Below are positions 39,801-50,716 of a stretch of DNA of 64,000 nt, piece after piece. The position numbers were made by a program, and so were the translations under genes. The stretch is from Emmonsiellopsis sp. PD_33 (Eukaryota > Ascomycota > Eurotiomycetes > Onygenales > Ajellomycetaceae), in NCBI GenBank assembly GCA_032988165.1, contig JANTQF010000117.1:38744-102743 (forward strand). Reading direction: 5' to 3'. Each line of letters begins with the position of its first letter. The first letter of the stretch is position 1. A model generated the notes under the pieces. The model worked only from the letters and a program-made list of their open reading frames with translations. It did no database searches and was not told the origin of the DNA.

Positions 39801-39923
39801 CAGCTGGTTCAGCAGGCCGCCATGCTCCTCGTCCTGCTTCTGCACCGGCGGCTGCACGCTTCGGGAGCTGGCGCGGAAAGCTGTGTCCTCCGCGTCCTCG
39901 CGGGCACGCTTTCGCGTGACCAT
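36838..39923 (-). CDS. PHD-finger protein with DDT/WHIM-like N-terminus
   Basis: Five exons (39923-39714, 39601-39504, 39413-39197, 39124-38282, 38226-36838) give 918 residues. The N-terminus is basic (VTRKRARED). Residues about 40-175 hold helical blocks (LLNQLRNMWEFSNLMQYIY, LLDIGLTLLKFVSSHRGL, FNDLDVFQRIRILQQLTVW) that resemble the DDT/WHIM-type helices of chromatin-remodelling subunits. About 330-450 is a very long charged helix (REAERIALIKEQEKQKKIEK). The PHD finger spans about 445-500 with a complete C4HC3 set: CSGC, CEKC, H..C and CSDC. The exon 4/5 junction falls inside the finger. The last 400 residues are Pro/Ser/Gln-rich and probably disordered. It is probably a nuclear reader of histone tails acting in a remodelling or histone-modifying complex; the specific complex cannot be told. 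Confidence 0.85.
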
Positions 39924-41495
39924 TTCTTTCTCTTTTGCTTTTTCCTCTTTTTATAGGTTATGAGGGTGGTGTAGGGGGAAACCGCGGGTAGTTTGACACG
40001 AGGGGTTCTATGGCTGGGGGTGGGAGGATGGGTAATAGGGGCGGCGGGCGGGCGGGATAGTGGTGATGATCGAAGGGACGGAGGGAGATCGGTAGGTAGG
40101 TAGGTTGGCAGAAGGGCGGATGGAAAGGGTCCTTTTCTGCCCCCTTTGTGTTCTGTAATGCTGTATGGTAGATTCGCGCAGTATCTATAGAGCGGTGCGA
40201 GTAGGAAGAGACAAGAATGATATCATGCTGGACGCGGACGTTCTCTGGACTCTGGCGTCGGATTCTTTTTGGCGACTGCGCAAGGCACGTCGCAGAAATC
40301 GGGAGGCGATAGGCCCGATCGGGGCTAGCGCGGTTCTCGCGTTCGCCAAGCCGCGCGCTGGTTGGCTGGCGGGCTTTAGCGAGGCCAGATCACGGGGTCT
40401 GGCCGGGGCTGGTCGATATCAGATCGAGATGGGGGGGATTTGGTCAGGGAGAGGTGAGGTTACTGAGAGAGAGTACAGAGTATAATGAAGCTAAGTAAGT
40501 AGAGCAAGGGAAAAGAAGGTAAAATATAAGAAGAATCTTTACTTTCCAACCCAGGCTGTAACATCTATCTACCATAAAGAACCTGAATATAGTAGATCTT
40601 CAATTGAAACCTAGCAGTACATACCAGCTCTGCAATTTAGTAAATCAAGGCAAAAAAAAAATTAAATCTCTCTATATCCAAGCAGTACCTATGACTTTTA
40701 ATCTCCAATCTTCCATTTCACTAAAAAATAAACAGGTATATAGAAACAGTGATTGAATCTCACACCTTCACCTGCTACCCCCAAACCTAATACCACCTGC
40801 AACAAAGCAACTAAAGAACTATTATAAAAAATAAAGACGTTGAAATGAAACAGATTTATTAACATGTCAAGAAGACAAAGTATGGAACTAAAGGAAACAC
40901 ACAACAAGAAAAATGCAAAGTACTCTACTCTGTAGAACCTGTCTATCCACCAAATATCCCTCAACAAATCAAATCAAACCAAAACCAAAGCAAACCCCCC
41001 CTCCTCTCCTAGGAAATAGAAATAATGCTAGCCGGCGATGATGGTTTGAATGGTAAGTAGATATCTAGTTGTTATGAAACAAAAAAAAAGGGAAAAAAAA
41101 GAAGAAAAAAGAAGAAGAAGAAGAAGAAAAAATCAGAACCCCAGTTTTCCATTCCCACTCGCCCCCCTTTCCGTTTCCATTTCCCTTTTAAATTCGCCCG
41201 TGTTTTATACTATACGCCGAGAACAAAAAAGGAAAACAAATAACCGGTAAGTAATTCTTTCCCCAGATTGGTTGCTCCCCCTAATTCCTCCATGCCCATG
41301 CTTTCTTCTTCGTTCCGCGTCAATTTATTAATAATATGTATGCAATTGGGGGGGGTTTCCGCTTTGCTTGCTTGTGTGGCTTGTATTCAGTTTATCAAAT
41401 CCGCAAAAAACAAGATAGAGAAAAAAAGTGGCAAGATTTCTTTTTTTTTCGAAAGTTTGCATTTTTTGTGTGCGTATTTTGGTTCCTGATATATT
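39924..41495. other. Intergenic: PHD gene promoter and 3' flank of CNOT9
   Basis: Nothing beyond short frames. Positions 40080-40140 lie just upstream of the PHD gene and include GGTAGGTAGG units. Positions 40620-41480 are AT-rich with A-runs and a GAA/AAG-rich tract at 41090-41130, probably the downstream flank of the CNOT9 gene. Confidence 0.5.
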
Positions 41496-43029
41496 TTACA
41501 TAGTGGTGCCCGTTGCAGCGCCGTCGGCAATGTTATCCGAGAGATTAATAAGGAGCTGTGCAAGGCAGCGTTTCGTTGCGGCATCGTCGCGGAGGACGGA
41601 TGAGAAGGTCGCGTCGCGTAGGGGCTCGGGGAGACACTGGCGGAGGGCCTCGCGGGCACGGTTGTTATCACTCAAACTGGATTTTGTATGTTAATAATGT
41701 GGATATAGAGGGTAAAGGGTAGGCTGGTTGGGGACGCACCGAAGGAAACACCGAACAACATGTTTAAGTAACCGGACAGTTTGCTGCTCAACAAGTTGGG
41801 TAACCATATTGCTCAAAACAGTTCCGACAGCATAGAAACGCTCATAGGTGGCACAAATATATGCAAGTCCAATATCGTCCAGTAAAATCTTTTGTACAAT
41901 GAAAATGGCAACCGTCTTGCTGAGTTCGGAACCCGTCTCCATTATCCGGAGGCAGAGGGGGATGATTTCGGTGGTGAGGAGGAAGTTGATCACGTCGGAC
42001 GAGTCGTTCTTTACTAGGGCGCCGATCACGCCCAGGGAGGTCAGGCGGAGGTATTCAAACGGACGGGATTTAGAAGTGGTGTTGAGGAATGGGTAGAGGA
42101 AAAGGGGAATATGTGCTATATTCTGTTGTCAGTGATCGTTCACTGCAATATGTCCGACAGGCTAGTTATATCGAGATATGCTTTACCATTCAAAAAAAGC
42201 GTGCGCGTCTCATTATGCGAAGCCACACACTGTAACAACGCGAGAGCATTGCAGACCCTATTCGACGCCGCGGCGGTCAACTGGGACGGGTTCAATAATG
42301 GATAAACGGAGATAATTTCCTGGAGTAACGAAGTCATGACACCTGGCAAACAAGTCCGTCAGCATCCTAGAGAAGCAATATGAACTCTGGTCCGGATAAA
42401 GGTATCACGGAAAGCCAGCCATATCATCATCATCGTCGTCATCGTCGTCGTCGTTGTTACCACCTACCAAAAGAATGCCATATTATCAACGCCAACTCCG
42501 GCACTTGTTCGCGCTTCTTACTCAACTCCATCAAGGCGGCCTCCCTTCTAGCGGGATCCATCAGCTCTGCCACCCACACAAGCACCCTCCGATTGTCTTC
42601 ACTGATACCACCATCCATGTTTGCCGCAGCGGCAGCAGCAGCAGCGCTATTCTCCGCCCCGGACGTGGCCTGTGCAGAACCGGCGGCGTTATTGTTCAAA
42701 GCGATGCGACTGTAATGTTGGTGTTGGGCGACGGCAGCAGCAGCGGCCGCGGCCTGCGCTTGAGCATGCTGTTGGGCCGCCAGCGACGATTGCGGATGGG
42801 GTTGCTGGGACTGCTGTTGGGCTTGTTGCTGCTGTTGTTGGGCCTGTGCCTGTGCTTGTTGGGCCTGCTGTTGCTGCTGCTGCTGTTGCTGTTGGGCTTG
42901 CTGCTGCTGCTGTTGTTGGTAATGGGAAGACTGCTGCTGTTGCTGCTGGTGTTGGAGCCAGGAAGAATCGGCGTGCTGCGGGTATTGGTGCTGGTGCGAA
43001 AAGACGTGCTGGTTTTGAGCCTGCAGCAT
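41496..43029 (-). CDS. CCR4-NOT subunit Rcd1/CNOT9 (Caf40)
   Basis: Four exons (43029-42468, 42342-42187, 42115-41740, 41676-41496) give 424 residues. The first about 120 residues are a poly-Gln/Ala region. From NMDGGISEDNRRVLVWVAELMDP onward the protein is the armadillo-repeat CNOT9 fold: MDPARREAALMELSKKREQVPELALIIWHSFG, ALALLQCVASHNETRTLFLNAHIPLFLYPFLNT, FEYLRLTSLGVIGALVKND, and the repeat ending CATYERFYAVGTVLSNMV. CNOT9 is a core scaffold of the CCR4-NOT deadenylase, linking the NOT1 arm to mRNA-binding partners and repressors. The start at 43029 is the only ATG in frame upstream of the glutamine tract. The frame stays open without an ATG for another 94 codons to a TAG at 43312-43314, so an extra upstream exon is possible. 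Confidence 0.93.
42720..42960 (-). repeat. CAG/CAA-rich glutamine-coding tract
   Basis: Within exon 1 of the CNOT9 gene, mixed CAG and CAA codons encode glutamine runs interrupted by Ala, His and Ser. The mix of CAG and CAA suggests an old, selected low-complexity segment and not a freshly expanded trinucleotide repeat. Confidence 0.85.
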
Positions 43030-44004
43030 TGCGAACACGGGAGCGACGGAGGCACCACTCTGGGGAACTGTCCCCGAGTGACTTGGCTGCGGGAGACGCT
43101 CTTCGAAGGGCCGGCGAGGGACAGCGGCTGGCGGGGCAGACGGGCGGGCAAGGCGGCGGGCGTCAAGAAGCGGATGGGGATGGGATGGGATGGGATGGGA
43201 GTCGGATGGGATGGCGAGGACAGGGAAGGTCTCGGAGTGGGGAGGATGGGCCTGGGCGGTTTGTGCTGGCCTCGGCGCGGGCTGACTAATGATCCGCCGC
43301 TTGGCACAACCCTATATCAGATTCTATTTTTACCGCAGACGACGACAACTTCGACACGACGAGAGAACGGGCAGCTGACAGCCCGTGTATGTGTGTGTCT
43401 ACGCGTAGCCGGGACAGCGACATTCCAGTTTCAAGACCTTGTGCTCACCGTGTCTTGGCCGGTTTCATTCTGCATATCTGCACCCCAGCCACAGCAGACT
43501 GCCCGTGGCTTGATATTGCATGCAGGCCTTACCCGGAATCCGAGGACCCTGGCAAGCATTGGCTGCCTACATACAGAGTACCTGGAGGAACATTACTCGC
43601 GGAAGACAGCATGGTAGAAGGAAGCTAAAGGTATTTATTTTCATTTGCCTGGCTCGTTATGTACCTCATGTCTCTATCTACCTACCTAGGTACCTATCCA
43701 TTTCATTTCATTTCCTTCCGACATTATACACAAGAAAAAAAAAAAAAAACTAAAGCCAGTATCCCATCCATATCCCTCATCCCTCATGCCAGAAAGTGTG
43801 TGCCGCATTATATACATCAAGAACGTTTCAAATCATGAACCATAATAAAAAGTGGTGAGCGTCCCATCAAATCAACCCTCAACCCTATGAAAACTCCGAG
43901 AAAAGAATGAGTTGTTTGGAGACGGAAATGTGACGCTTGACGGTTGTCGTCTTTTTCAATTGTGGGCGGACGCGTTGTTCGAGCGCGGTTCTTCCCCGGT
44001 TCCG
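43030..44004. promoter_or_regulatory. CNOT9 upstream region with GGGAT repeat
   Basis: Positions 43173-43217 carry several GGGAT units in tandem (GGATGGGGATGGGATGGGATG and onward), a G-quadruplex-capable stretch on the plus strand and C-rich on the gene's strand. Read on the minus strand this lies in the open, proline-rich extension upstream of the CNOT9 start. Positions 43310-44004 have no supported gene. Confidence 0.45.
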
Positions 44005-44796
44005 TAGCTCATCGGGTGATCGGGTGGGTGCTCGTCGGGTGGCCATTACCAGTAATTACTGGTAACGTACTGGTAGTATGAGTTCATTTTAGCTGGCCGG
44101 GTGGTCACAGTATTGTCATTCTCTGCCCAACTTAGCTCATCGGGTGGTCATGTAATTACCAGTCAACTATAACTGGATGCTACTAGTAGAAACTAGTAAT
44201 ATAAATACCTTGGCATACCTTGGCACCCGATGAGGCAGTGTATGGTATGGTAATACCACTTGTGACATACTGCAACTAGATACTACTAGAAGTCACTGAA
44301 TATCTTAACTTAGTATGCTTGCTGCTTGCAGCATCAAGCATCTATTATAAATATTAAGTAACTATATCCAGTTATATCTAGTAACTACCAGATATACTAA
44401 CTTAGCAGACTTGCCACATAATCTATATATCTGGTAGTTACTAGATATAACTGGATATAGTTACTGTTTTATAGTTAATGGAGCAAGCCTGGGCTGCCTG
44501 GCAGCTAAAGATAAACAGTAACTTCCAGTAGCATCTAGATATATGGTATGGTATTGTAATCTCTGTCTCATTGGGTGTCATGTAATTTACTTTACTGGTT
44601 ATTACTAGTTGTTTCCAGGCATTACCAGGCATTACAGCCCAAAAAATAATTTACCACCCGATGAAGGGGGTTAATTACAAGATGACAATACTGTGACCAC
44701 CCGATGAGCTGCCCAACTAGCGAATTACATGGTAAGTACTGGTAATTATTGGTAATGGCCACCCGACGAGCTCCCACCCGGCCACCCGAGGAGCTA
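44005..44796. mobile_element. Foldback/MITE-like element with long inverted termini
   Basis: The left end reads TAGCTCATCGGGTGATCGGG and the reverse complement of the right end reads TAGCTCCTCGGGTGGCCGGG. The match continues through a shared GCTCGTCGGGTGGCCATTAC block to about 60 bp in all, with only a few mismatches. Both ends carry TA, consistent with a TA target duplication as in Tc1/mariner-type elements. Deeper inside, both arms share GGGTGGTCACAGTATTGTCAT (44100-44119 and the reverse of 44679-44699) and several GCTCATCGGGTGG copies, which look like subterminal repeats. The 792 bp have no coding capacity. A 40 bp inverted repeat lies at the centre. Type and boundaries are inferred from symmetry alone; no second copy exists in the window. 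Confidence 0.75.
44357..44465. repeat. Near-perfect hairpin inside the foldback element
   Basis: The arm at 44357-44396 (AGTAACTATATCCAGTTATA, continuing to CCAGATATA) is repeated as its reverse complement at 44426-44465, about 40 bp with no mismatch that I can find, separated by a loop of about 29 bp. Weaker symmetry extends outward on both sides. Confidence 0.85.
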
Positions 44797-45001
44797 TTTA
44801 CCCTTCTTCCCCCTTGGAAACCCAGAAAACACCGTTTCGAACGAATCATTCACCGCCGCGATCTCGACTTCGACCGCGAGTTTGAATATCGAGACGGTTT
44901 CGACCTCGAAGCCGAGCTACCTGTTTCAACGAAAAGGAACAACGAGTCAGCCGGAGAAAAACACAACCCTCGACAACAATCACCCAAGAGAAAGGGAGAA
45001 T

Positions 45002-46066
45002 CTACTTACTGCTCTCTGTACTACTATAATCATACGTATAGTACGAGTCCGAATACGCATACGAGCTAGCCTGCGACTTCTTCTTATTCCTCAACCCCAA
45101 GCAGATCGCCAGCGCCCCAAAGATCAGCCCAATGCTAGCCCACTTGCCCATCCCAAACAAGCCAGACTTCTCCGTTTTCTCCGAATAGTATGAGTCCGAC
45201 TGTGGCGGGCGGGGCGGGCGGCCGCCAAACCAAGTACGGCCGGGCGGCGGCGCACCGTCGGAGAAGGAATGCGTGCTGTTCGAGCCACGCTTCTTCTTTT
45301 TCTTGCCTAGCCCTAGCAGGCCGAGAATGCCAGCGATCACGCTCTTGGCGCATGCAGAGAGACAGAGGATGAAGAGGAGGACGACACCGGCCAGCGTGCC
45401 GATGACGATGCCTGCGATTGCTCCGCCGCTGAGGCCGCCCCCGCCGCCCGTTGCTGGTATGGGGGTTAAGGCGCTCCCGTCCGTGCCGACGGGGAAGAGG
45501 AAAGGGACGGTAGCTGACGGCGTTGTGGTGACTGTGGGACCGCCGGAGCTGGTCGGGCGGAGCGGGGCGGTCGGGGAGGGCCCCGTTGATGATTCAAAAG
45601 GCGAAGCGCCGGATTGCACACATTGGCCGTTCTTACATGCCTGTGCGGCGGTGCAGCAGATGGTCCCACAGGCTGACTCGCCCAGGGATATCTTGCACTG
45701 TGCGTTGCTGTTGCTCGTCGGGGAGGCGACCCATCTGCTGCCCGTCGACGTCACGGTTACCAGATCGGTCTGGACGAAGACGGTGGTGAATGGTTCCCAT
45801 TGACCCTCCCCGCTACCCTGTCGGGCCTGGGGTAGGTTTACGGAATCTGCGCAGACGGCCTGGCCGCTGGCGGAGGTCGAGCAGGTCTGGCCTGCGCTGC
45901 AGCACAGTTGTTTGTAGAAGCCGCAGAGCTGGCCGTCGCAGTTTTGGCGGGCGGCGAGGTCGACGTTGATAATTGGGGGGAATGGGGAGGCGTGCGTCAA
46001 TGGCGACTGGAGGAGGAGGATGGAGAGAACGGCCAACGCCGTCGAGGCGGATTTGAGCTGTCGCAT
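45002..46066 (-). CDS. Secreted/membrane cysteine-rich protein with two CC modules
   Basis: Single-exon model of 354 residues starting at the ATG at 46066; the open frame continues upstream without another ATG. Residues 1-27 form a signal peptide (ALAVLSILLLQ core, cleavage near THA-SP). Two cysteine modules follow: C-x4-C-x6-CC-x5-C-x9-C at about 43-72 and C-x8-C-x3-CC-x5-C-x4-C at about 124-149. Then comes a Ser/Thr/Pro-rich, probably O-glycosylated segment, a membrane span at about 214-238, a basic KKKKK patch, a Tyr/Ser-rich part and a second hydrophobic stretch near 309-325. An alternative end exists: a consensus donor (GTAAGT) at 45009 and a CAG acceptor ending at 44921 would replace the last codons by an Arg/Ser-rich tail ending at 44850. 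A cell-surface location is inferred; the function is unknown. Confidence 0.75.
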   Translation of the reverse strand: MRQLKSASTALAVLSILLLQSPLTHASPFPPIINVDLAARQNCDGQLCGFYKQLCCSAGQTCSTSASGQAVCADSVNLPQARQGSGEGQWEPFTTVFVQTDLVTVTSTGSRWVASPTSNSNAQCKISLGESACGTICCTAAQACKNGQCVQSGASPFESSTGPSPTAPLRPTSSGGPTVTTTPSATVPFLFPVGTDGSALTPIPATGGGGGLSGGAIAGIVIGTLAGVVLLFILCLSACAKSVIAGILGLLGLGKKKKKRGSNSTHSFSDGAPPPGRTWFGGRPPRPPQSDSYYSEKTEKSGLFGMGKWASIGLIFGALAICLGLRNKKKSQASSYAYSDSYYTYDYSSTESSK

Positions 46067-47746
46067 GTTGGGTTGGGTTGTGGGTGGGCGAGATCGGCCC
46101 ACTTCGATGAAGTAGATGCTGAGGAGGCTCCCTCGCCAACAAGGCCGTCTTGTTCCAAGTCACTGCACGAGGACCAGCTTTGCGCTTGAGAGGGAGAAGT
46201 CAACGCAGACAGGCTTTGGAAATCGCAGCGATAAACAGGACCCGGACGGGGTTGCTGGGTATACCTGGATTTCGGAGGTGTGGGCGGGGATACCCCGTTA
46301 TGGTAGTATGTAAAGCTATGGCCCTGAGCAACAATCGCCCACAAACAAAAAAGACACCACAGAGTAAAAGAGCCTGGATCTCCTACAAACAGGAAAAGAA
46401 GGAAGACAAGAAGAAAGATTGCGAAGACGAAAAGAAGAGAAAAAAAAATGGCGGTGGGTTTATTATCTCAGAAGGTTGGGGGTTTGATTCTCCCAGCCAC
46501 CCATCACCAACCACCCGATTTTGCAAGCATGCAACGACAAAACCAACGAACTATGTTTTTTCCAGCCTCGTAATAAATAAAACAAAGTCAAAGATTCAAA
46601 TTAGACGATAAATTCTCCTACATTAACTAACTAATAAGAAGGCTGATCGGGTCTGTTCCCTCCCTCCACCGTGAGCACCGAGCGGCCGTTGCGTTGTCCA
46701 CACAGCACTGCGTCATCTGAGGCGGTTGGTTGGCGGGGAAGCTAACTAACTAGGCTGGTTGGTGGTGGTTTGACTTGGCAGTTAGTTGGCTGGGTGCAAC
46801 CTCTAGAGACAAGCCAACAAATTCCCATGCAAAGGTTTGTCATTATGTCCTCTTGCTTCTCATTGATATTCCATCCTGTTCCATTCGAAGATTGATACTT
46901 TTCCTTCTTCTCCAGAACGAAATAACCTTTCCCTCGCCCTGAGGATTCAGGAACCGCCAAGATTTGAGCTAAATTGCTGAGTCATCCATTGTTTAGTTAG
47001 ATCTGGGGCTTCTGATTGGAGGGAGGCATCTACATAGTATCTGACAGCAGAACCGCTCCGGGGACTGATCTGTTAGTTAAATCCGGGGTGTAGTATTTCT
47101 AGGTTGTCCGGCGTATAAACTCCTTTATATACCTTCCCCAGTGGTATTTTGAAACATGCACTCACTGGCTTTTATCACCAATGGAGGTATTTACATACTA
47201 CTAGTAGTTACTAGTAGCTGGCACACTTGTTTCCTTCAAGTTCCCTCATACCTGTCTGTACTGTACTATGGAACGGCAAAGATGAGAGCATGGGGAACTA
47301 TGTACGTATATACATTGCTATTAAGCTAGGAGCGTGAACAAGAATGGACATCTCATGGGAAGATGCAATAATTAGGCATTAAGCAGGCTGGTACAGACTC
47401 CATCGTAAGTTGAGAGTGAGTGGGAGGAAGCCGAATCCAACTAGTCATCTGAAATAGCGGAAGCTAAAAGAAAAACAAGACAGGAGAGAAGGGGGGGAAG
47501 TGAGAGAGAATGTCCACAGCCATCATATATATCAACCGTTGAAAAATCTTCCATGTCCATGTACAAACTCGTCCAGTGCAGATTATATCCAGGATATATT
47601 ATGTGGTGGGGGAGAGAGAGGGGGGGGGATAGAAACAACCCATTTCGCTAATAAAAAACCCCAAATCAAACCACCAAAAAAGGGAAAGGGCATTTATCAT
47701 CGCGGAAACACATGCATCAAAAATATATATAGAAGAAATAACCCCA
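46067..47746. other. Intergenic between the two surface-protein genes
   Basis: No gene supported. Positions 46067-46500 are the upstream region of the first cysteine-rich gene. CTAACTAACTA and TTAGTTAG units are scattered at 46610-46800, and ACTACTAGTAGTTACTAGTA lies at 47201-47220. Positions 47590-47750 include a GGGGGAGAGAG stretch and lead into the 3' end of the second gene. Confidence 0.45.
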
Positions 47747-48638
47747 TCAAGTAATCATCCCCGCAACCGCAATTACTACCCCGGCAAAAACATCATACAA
47801 CCCACCACCACTTCTCCTCGAAAACGAAGCCGCCCCGTTCCCCATCCCCCCGAATGCCGTACAATACGCCTCCTGCAGCCCGTAGCACGCTCTTGTGCTC
47901 AAACTCGCACAGATTGACTGCGGATTCCCCGATGGCGCGGATCCGGGGACCGTCGTGCCGTACCCATTGCCTCCGCCCACAGTCACCCCGTTTACGCCGC
48001 CCAGCGAAGCCGTACAGCTGGAGTATTGCGATGCGCAACCGGAGTATGCGGAGACGCACTCTTGTTGGTTGGGAAAGGTGGTCGCAATGTAAGTGAAGGG
48101 GAAGGGGGCGCCGGTGATAGTTGGGGCGGTTGCTGTGGGGCCCGTTGCGGTTCCGGTTCCTGGTTGAGGGAACATGAAGCCGCTGGATTCAGGGGGTTGG
48201 GTGGGAGAGGGTCCTGGTGGATAGGTTGTCAGATTAGACATTGTATTGAGAGATGCTTTCCACGAGGAATGGGGGATCGAGAGATGGTGACGGTATGGTC
48301 TTACCGTTTAGAGTACCGGTGCACGCAGCCCCGCTGGGACAGCAAGCGATGCTGTTCGCATCATCGCGGGAGCACACAGCCTTGGGTTCGCAGCATGCTT
48401 CGCCAGCCCCGAGAAGCGCACAGCTATTGTAGCCGTCCGGACAGCTGTTTTGTCTCTTTTCTAGAGCTTCCTTGACATTTCGGCGGTCGAGGACGGGGTC
48501 TAGATTACTGCTGTCGAAGAGTGGCTGGTAGAAAGGTGATTTGTCATTGGAGGTGTCTCGTCGGGCGGATGTAGATGGGACGAGGAGGGCGAAGAGGAGT
48601 GTGGTGGAGAAGAGATGGAGGAGCGGTGCCGCTCGCAT
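47747..48638 (-). CDS. Secreted cysteine-rich, probably GPI-anchored protein
   Basis: Two exons (48638-48305 and 48213-47747) give 266 residues. Residues 1-25 are a signal peptide (LLHLFSTTLLFALLVPSTSA). A cysteine cluster at about 66-107 has the order C-x6-C-x8-CC-x5-C-x10-CC-x5-C. The exon 2 part is Pro/Thr/Ser/Gly-rich with further cysteines (NQQECVSAYSGCASQYSSC) and ends SFSRRSGGGLYDVFAGVVIAVAGMIT. That hydrophobic tail after a small-residue stretch is what a GPI-attachment signal looks like. It lies about 1.7 kb from, and on the same strand as, another secreted protein with similar CC modules. A wall or plasma-membrane surface role is inferred; no enzymatic domain is visible. Confidence 0.8.
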
Positions 48639-50716
48639 CGTCGGAGATGGAGGGGAATCCCCAGCACTTGGAGGTGTGTGTAGATGTGCCGTGATGTGTG
48701 TATATGCTTTTGACTTAGAGGGGTATTTTCAACTCTGGTCAGCTGGAAAGGAAATTTTTATGATCGGACGAAAAGAGAATAGCTGGTCGAGTTGCAAGTC
48801 GCAAGGGCAGGACAATCAATTGGTGGGATGGGCTGGCTGGTGGTGATGTAAACAAAGCAGAACGCCCTACCAACCAGTTAGTAGTTGTCGCTGCGATTAT
48901 GCGAAAACAACATCCACCATAAGCTGTAAGCAAGTCTCTAACCCCGCACAGAAAGAGTCGCAGAGGAGAGTTGAAGAATCATGATCTGGAGAACCTGGAA
49001 TCCCAGATCGAGATATCGAGGACTCGGTGGTGCAAGCGGTGATCCCCGCCCAGCAACCCCGGCGATGCCACGGCAACCGCCCGCCAACAGACCCCAACAC
49101 ACAGCCAAGCGCAGTGTCAACCATCTGGTGTTCATGCAGCCGCAACGTCTTAGTTGGCTTTGTGTCTCTCGTTCATGAAGTTGGGTATGGATACGCCAGC
49201 TCTGCGGCTTCATTGGTGTCCTTGGTAAATATGCCTTCATATCCCACTCGGAAGACTACTATGCACGACGTCTACATCGTCGAATCATCCTTTTGGTGCT
49301 GCAAGGCACACCGAGCTTGCCAGCGTGGCGGCCATCTTGCGAATTTCATGGGCAGTTGTTGTCCACCCAGCAGAACAGAAGAGAAGTGCACAACGCTCAG
49401 AACTTGCGCTCATAATTTCCAAACGGTCGACTCAATGGGATAAATGTATTGCCAAAGGCCGCTCACTGTCTGTATGTACACTGGGAATCGTTGGACTGCG
49501 CCCACTGCGGTCTCCAGGCTTGGTTGCGAATCTGGCTGGAAGGGAAGAAGGATGGATTGGATGCAATTATTATATTTCTCATCGTTCCTGTCGCTTCACC
49601 CCCAACCACGATGCTGAATGATCAACATCTGGTTACACTTATCAAACTACTAGAACCAACAAACTAACAATATCTTATTGGTATGCTTATAGATGCACAA
49701 AGCCATTATTACCCGGCCATTAACGCCACTGGAGAAATCCCTCAAAGCAACCAAAAGTCATTCCTCCTGCCTGTTTCGATATCGAAACGGTTGTCCGTGA
49801 AGGCATCCTTTACTTTGAACGGTTTATTTATTGACAAAATATGCAATAACATAGGGAATATTTTTGGGACACCCCATCTTTCATCCTATAGTGCTGCTGG
49901 GGACTACTTACCTCATATATTCCATAACATCCATGCATATGTGCTGAAAAGTGATTTGTCTTAGGAGATTACTGGATGCACCCTATCATCCGCATTTGAC
50001 AGCTGCAGCTGGATGTCAAGTCTCTGCTTTTATCTTGAATATCAAATATCCTTACTTATTTCAGCTTGCATATGAGGGGTAAACTTCCCTGGCATTTCTT
50101 ATACACCTTGCATGACAGTTACATCCTAGCTGACATCGGCCCCATCGCCCGGATGTTCTTCTCTTTAATATTAACTATTATAAGAACGCGCGTCTATTTC
50201 TCTGTTGGAAGGTTTTTTTCTAATTACTAGTATTGTCTATTGAAGTTCCAGACACTAGCAGCGCTCCCTTTGCAAAAAGCAAAACCCCATTCCACCTTCT
50301 TCATCCCTGAATATGTTTATTGAAGATATTCCCCTCGTCGTCATACGAATTGCTGCTTACTGGATTACTGCTCTGGGCTTTTACTTCTGCGACGAATACG
50401 GATTTCTATCTGGATGCAAAATTCATACTCCAAAAGACTCCTTGAGGAGAAACAATGACACAGGAAGTCAACCGCAATCCCATTTTCAACCTTCGCAAAA
50501 AATTTTGGTAGCTGGAGCCTATTCTCTGCAAAAATAGTTGTTCGTATTACGGTGGGTATATTACTAAGGGTATTGCATAAGTTCCATATATCCCTCTTCT
50601 AACAAACCAGGTCCCTGCTTTCCAATACGCTCTGGAGTCCATTTTGGGAGATACCAATATATATTACACTACATAATACAGGAGAGCCCATGGTTATACC
50701 GTAAGTATCTGACTAC
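48639..50716. other. Intergenic region without a supported gene
   Basis: Frames of 60-140 codons exist on both strands (for example 49027-49443 and 49683-49964) but show no recognisable motif or consistent exon joins. Positions 48639-48700 would hold the promoter of the surface-protein gene. The remainder shows no repeat or element that I can identify. Confidence 0.4.

Noticed and set aside
42454..43617. Long plus-strand open frame (387 codons) rich in Leu
   Set aside because: It is antisense to the glutamine-coding tract of CNOT9; CAG repeats read as CTG produce long leucine frames. The minus-strand product matches a known family.
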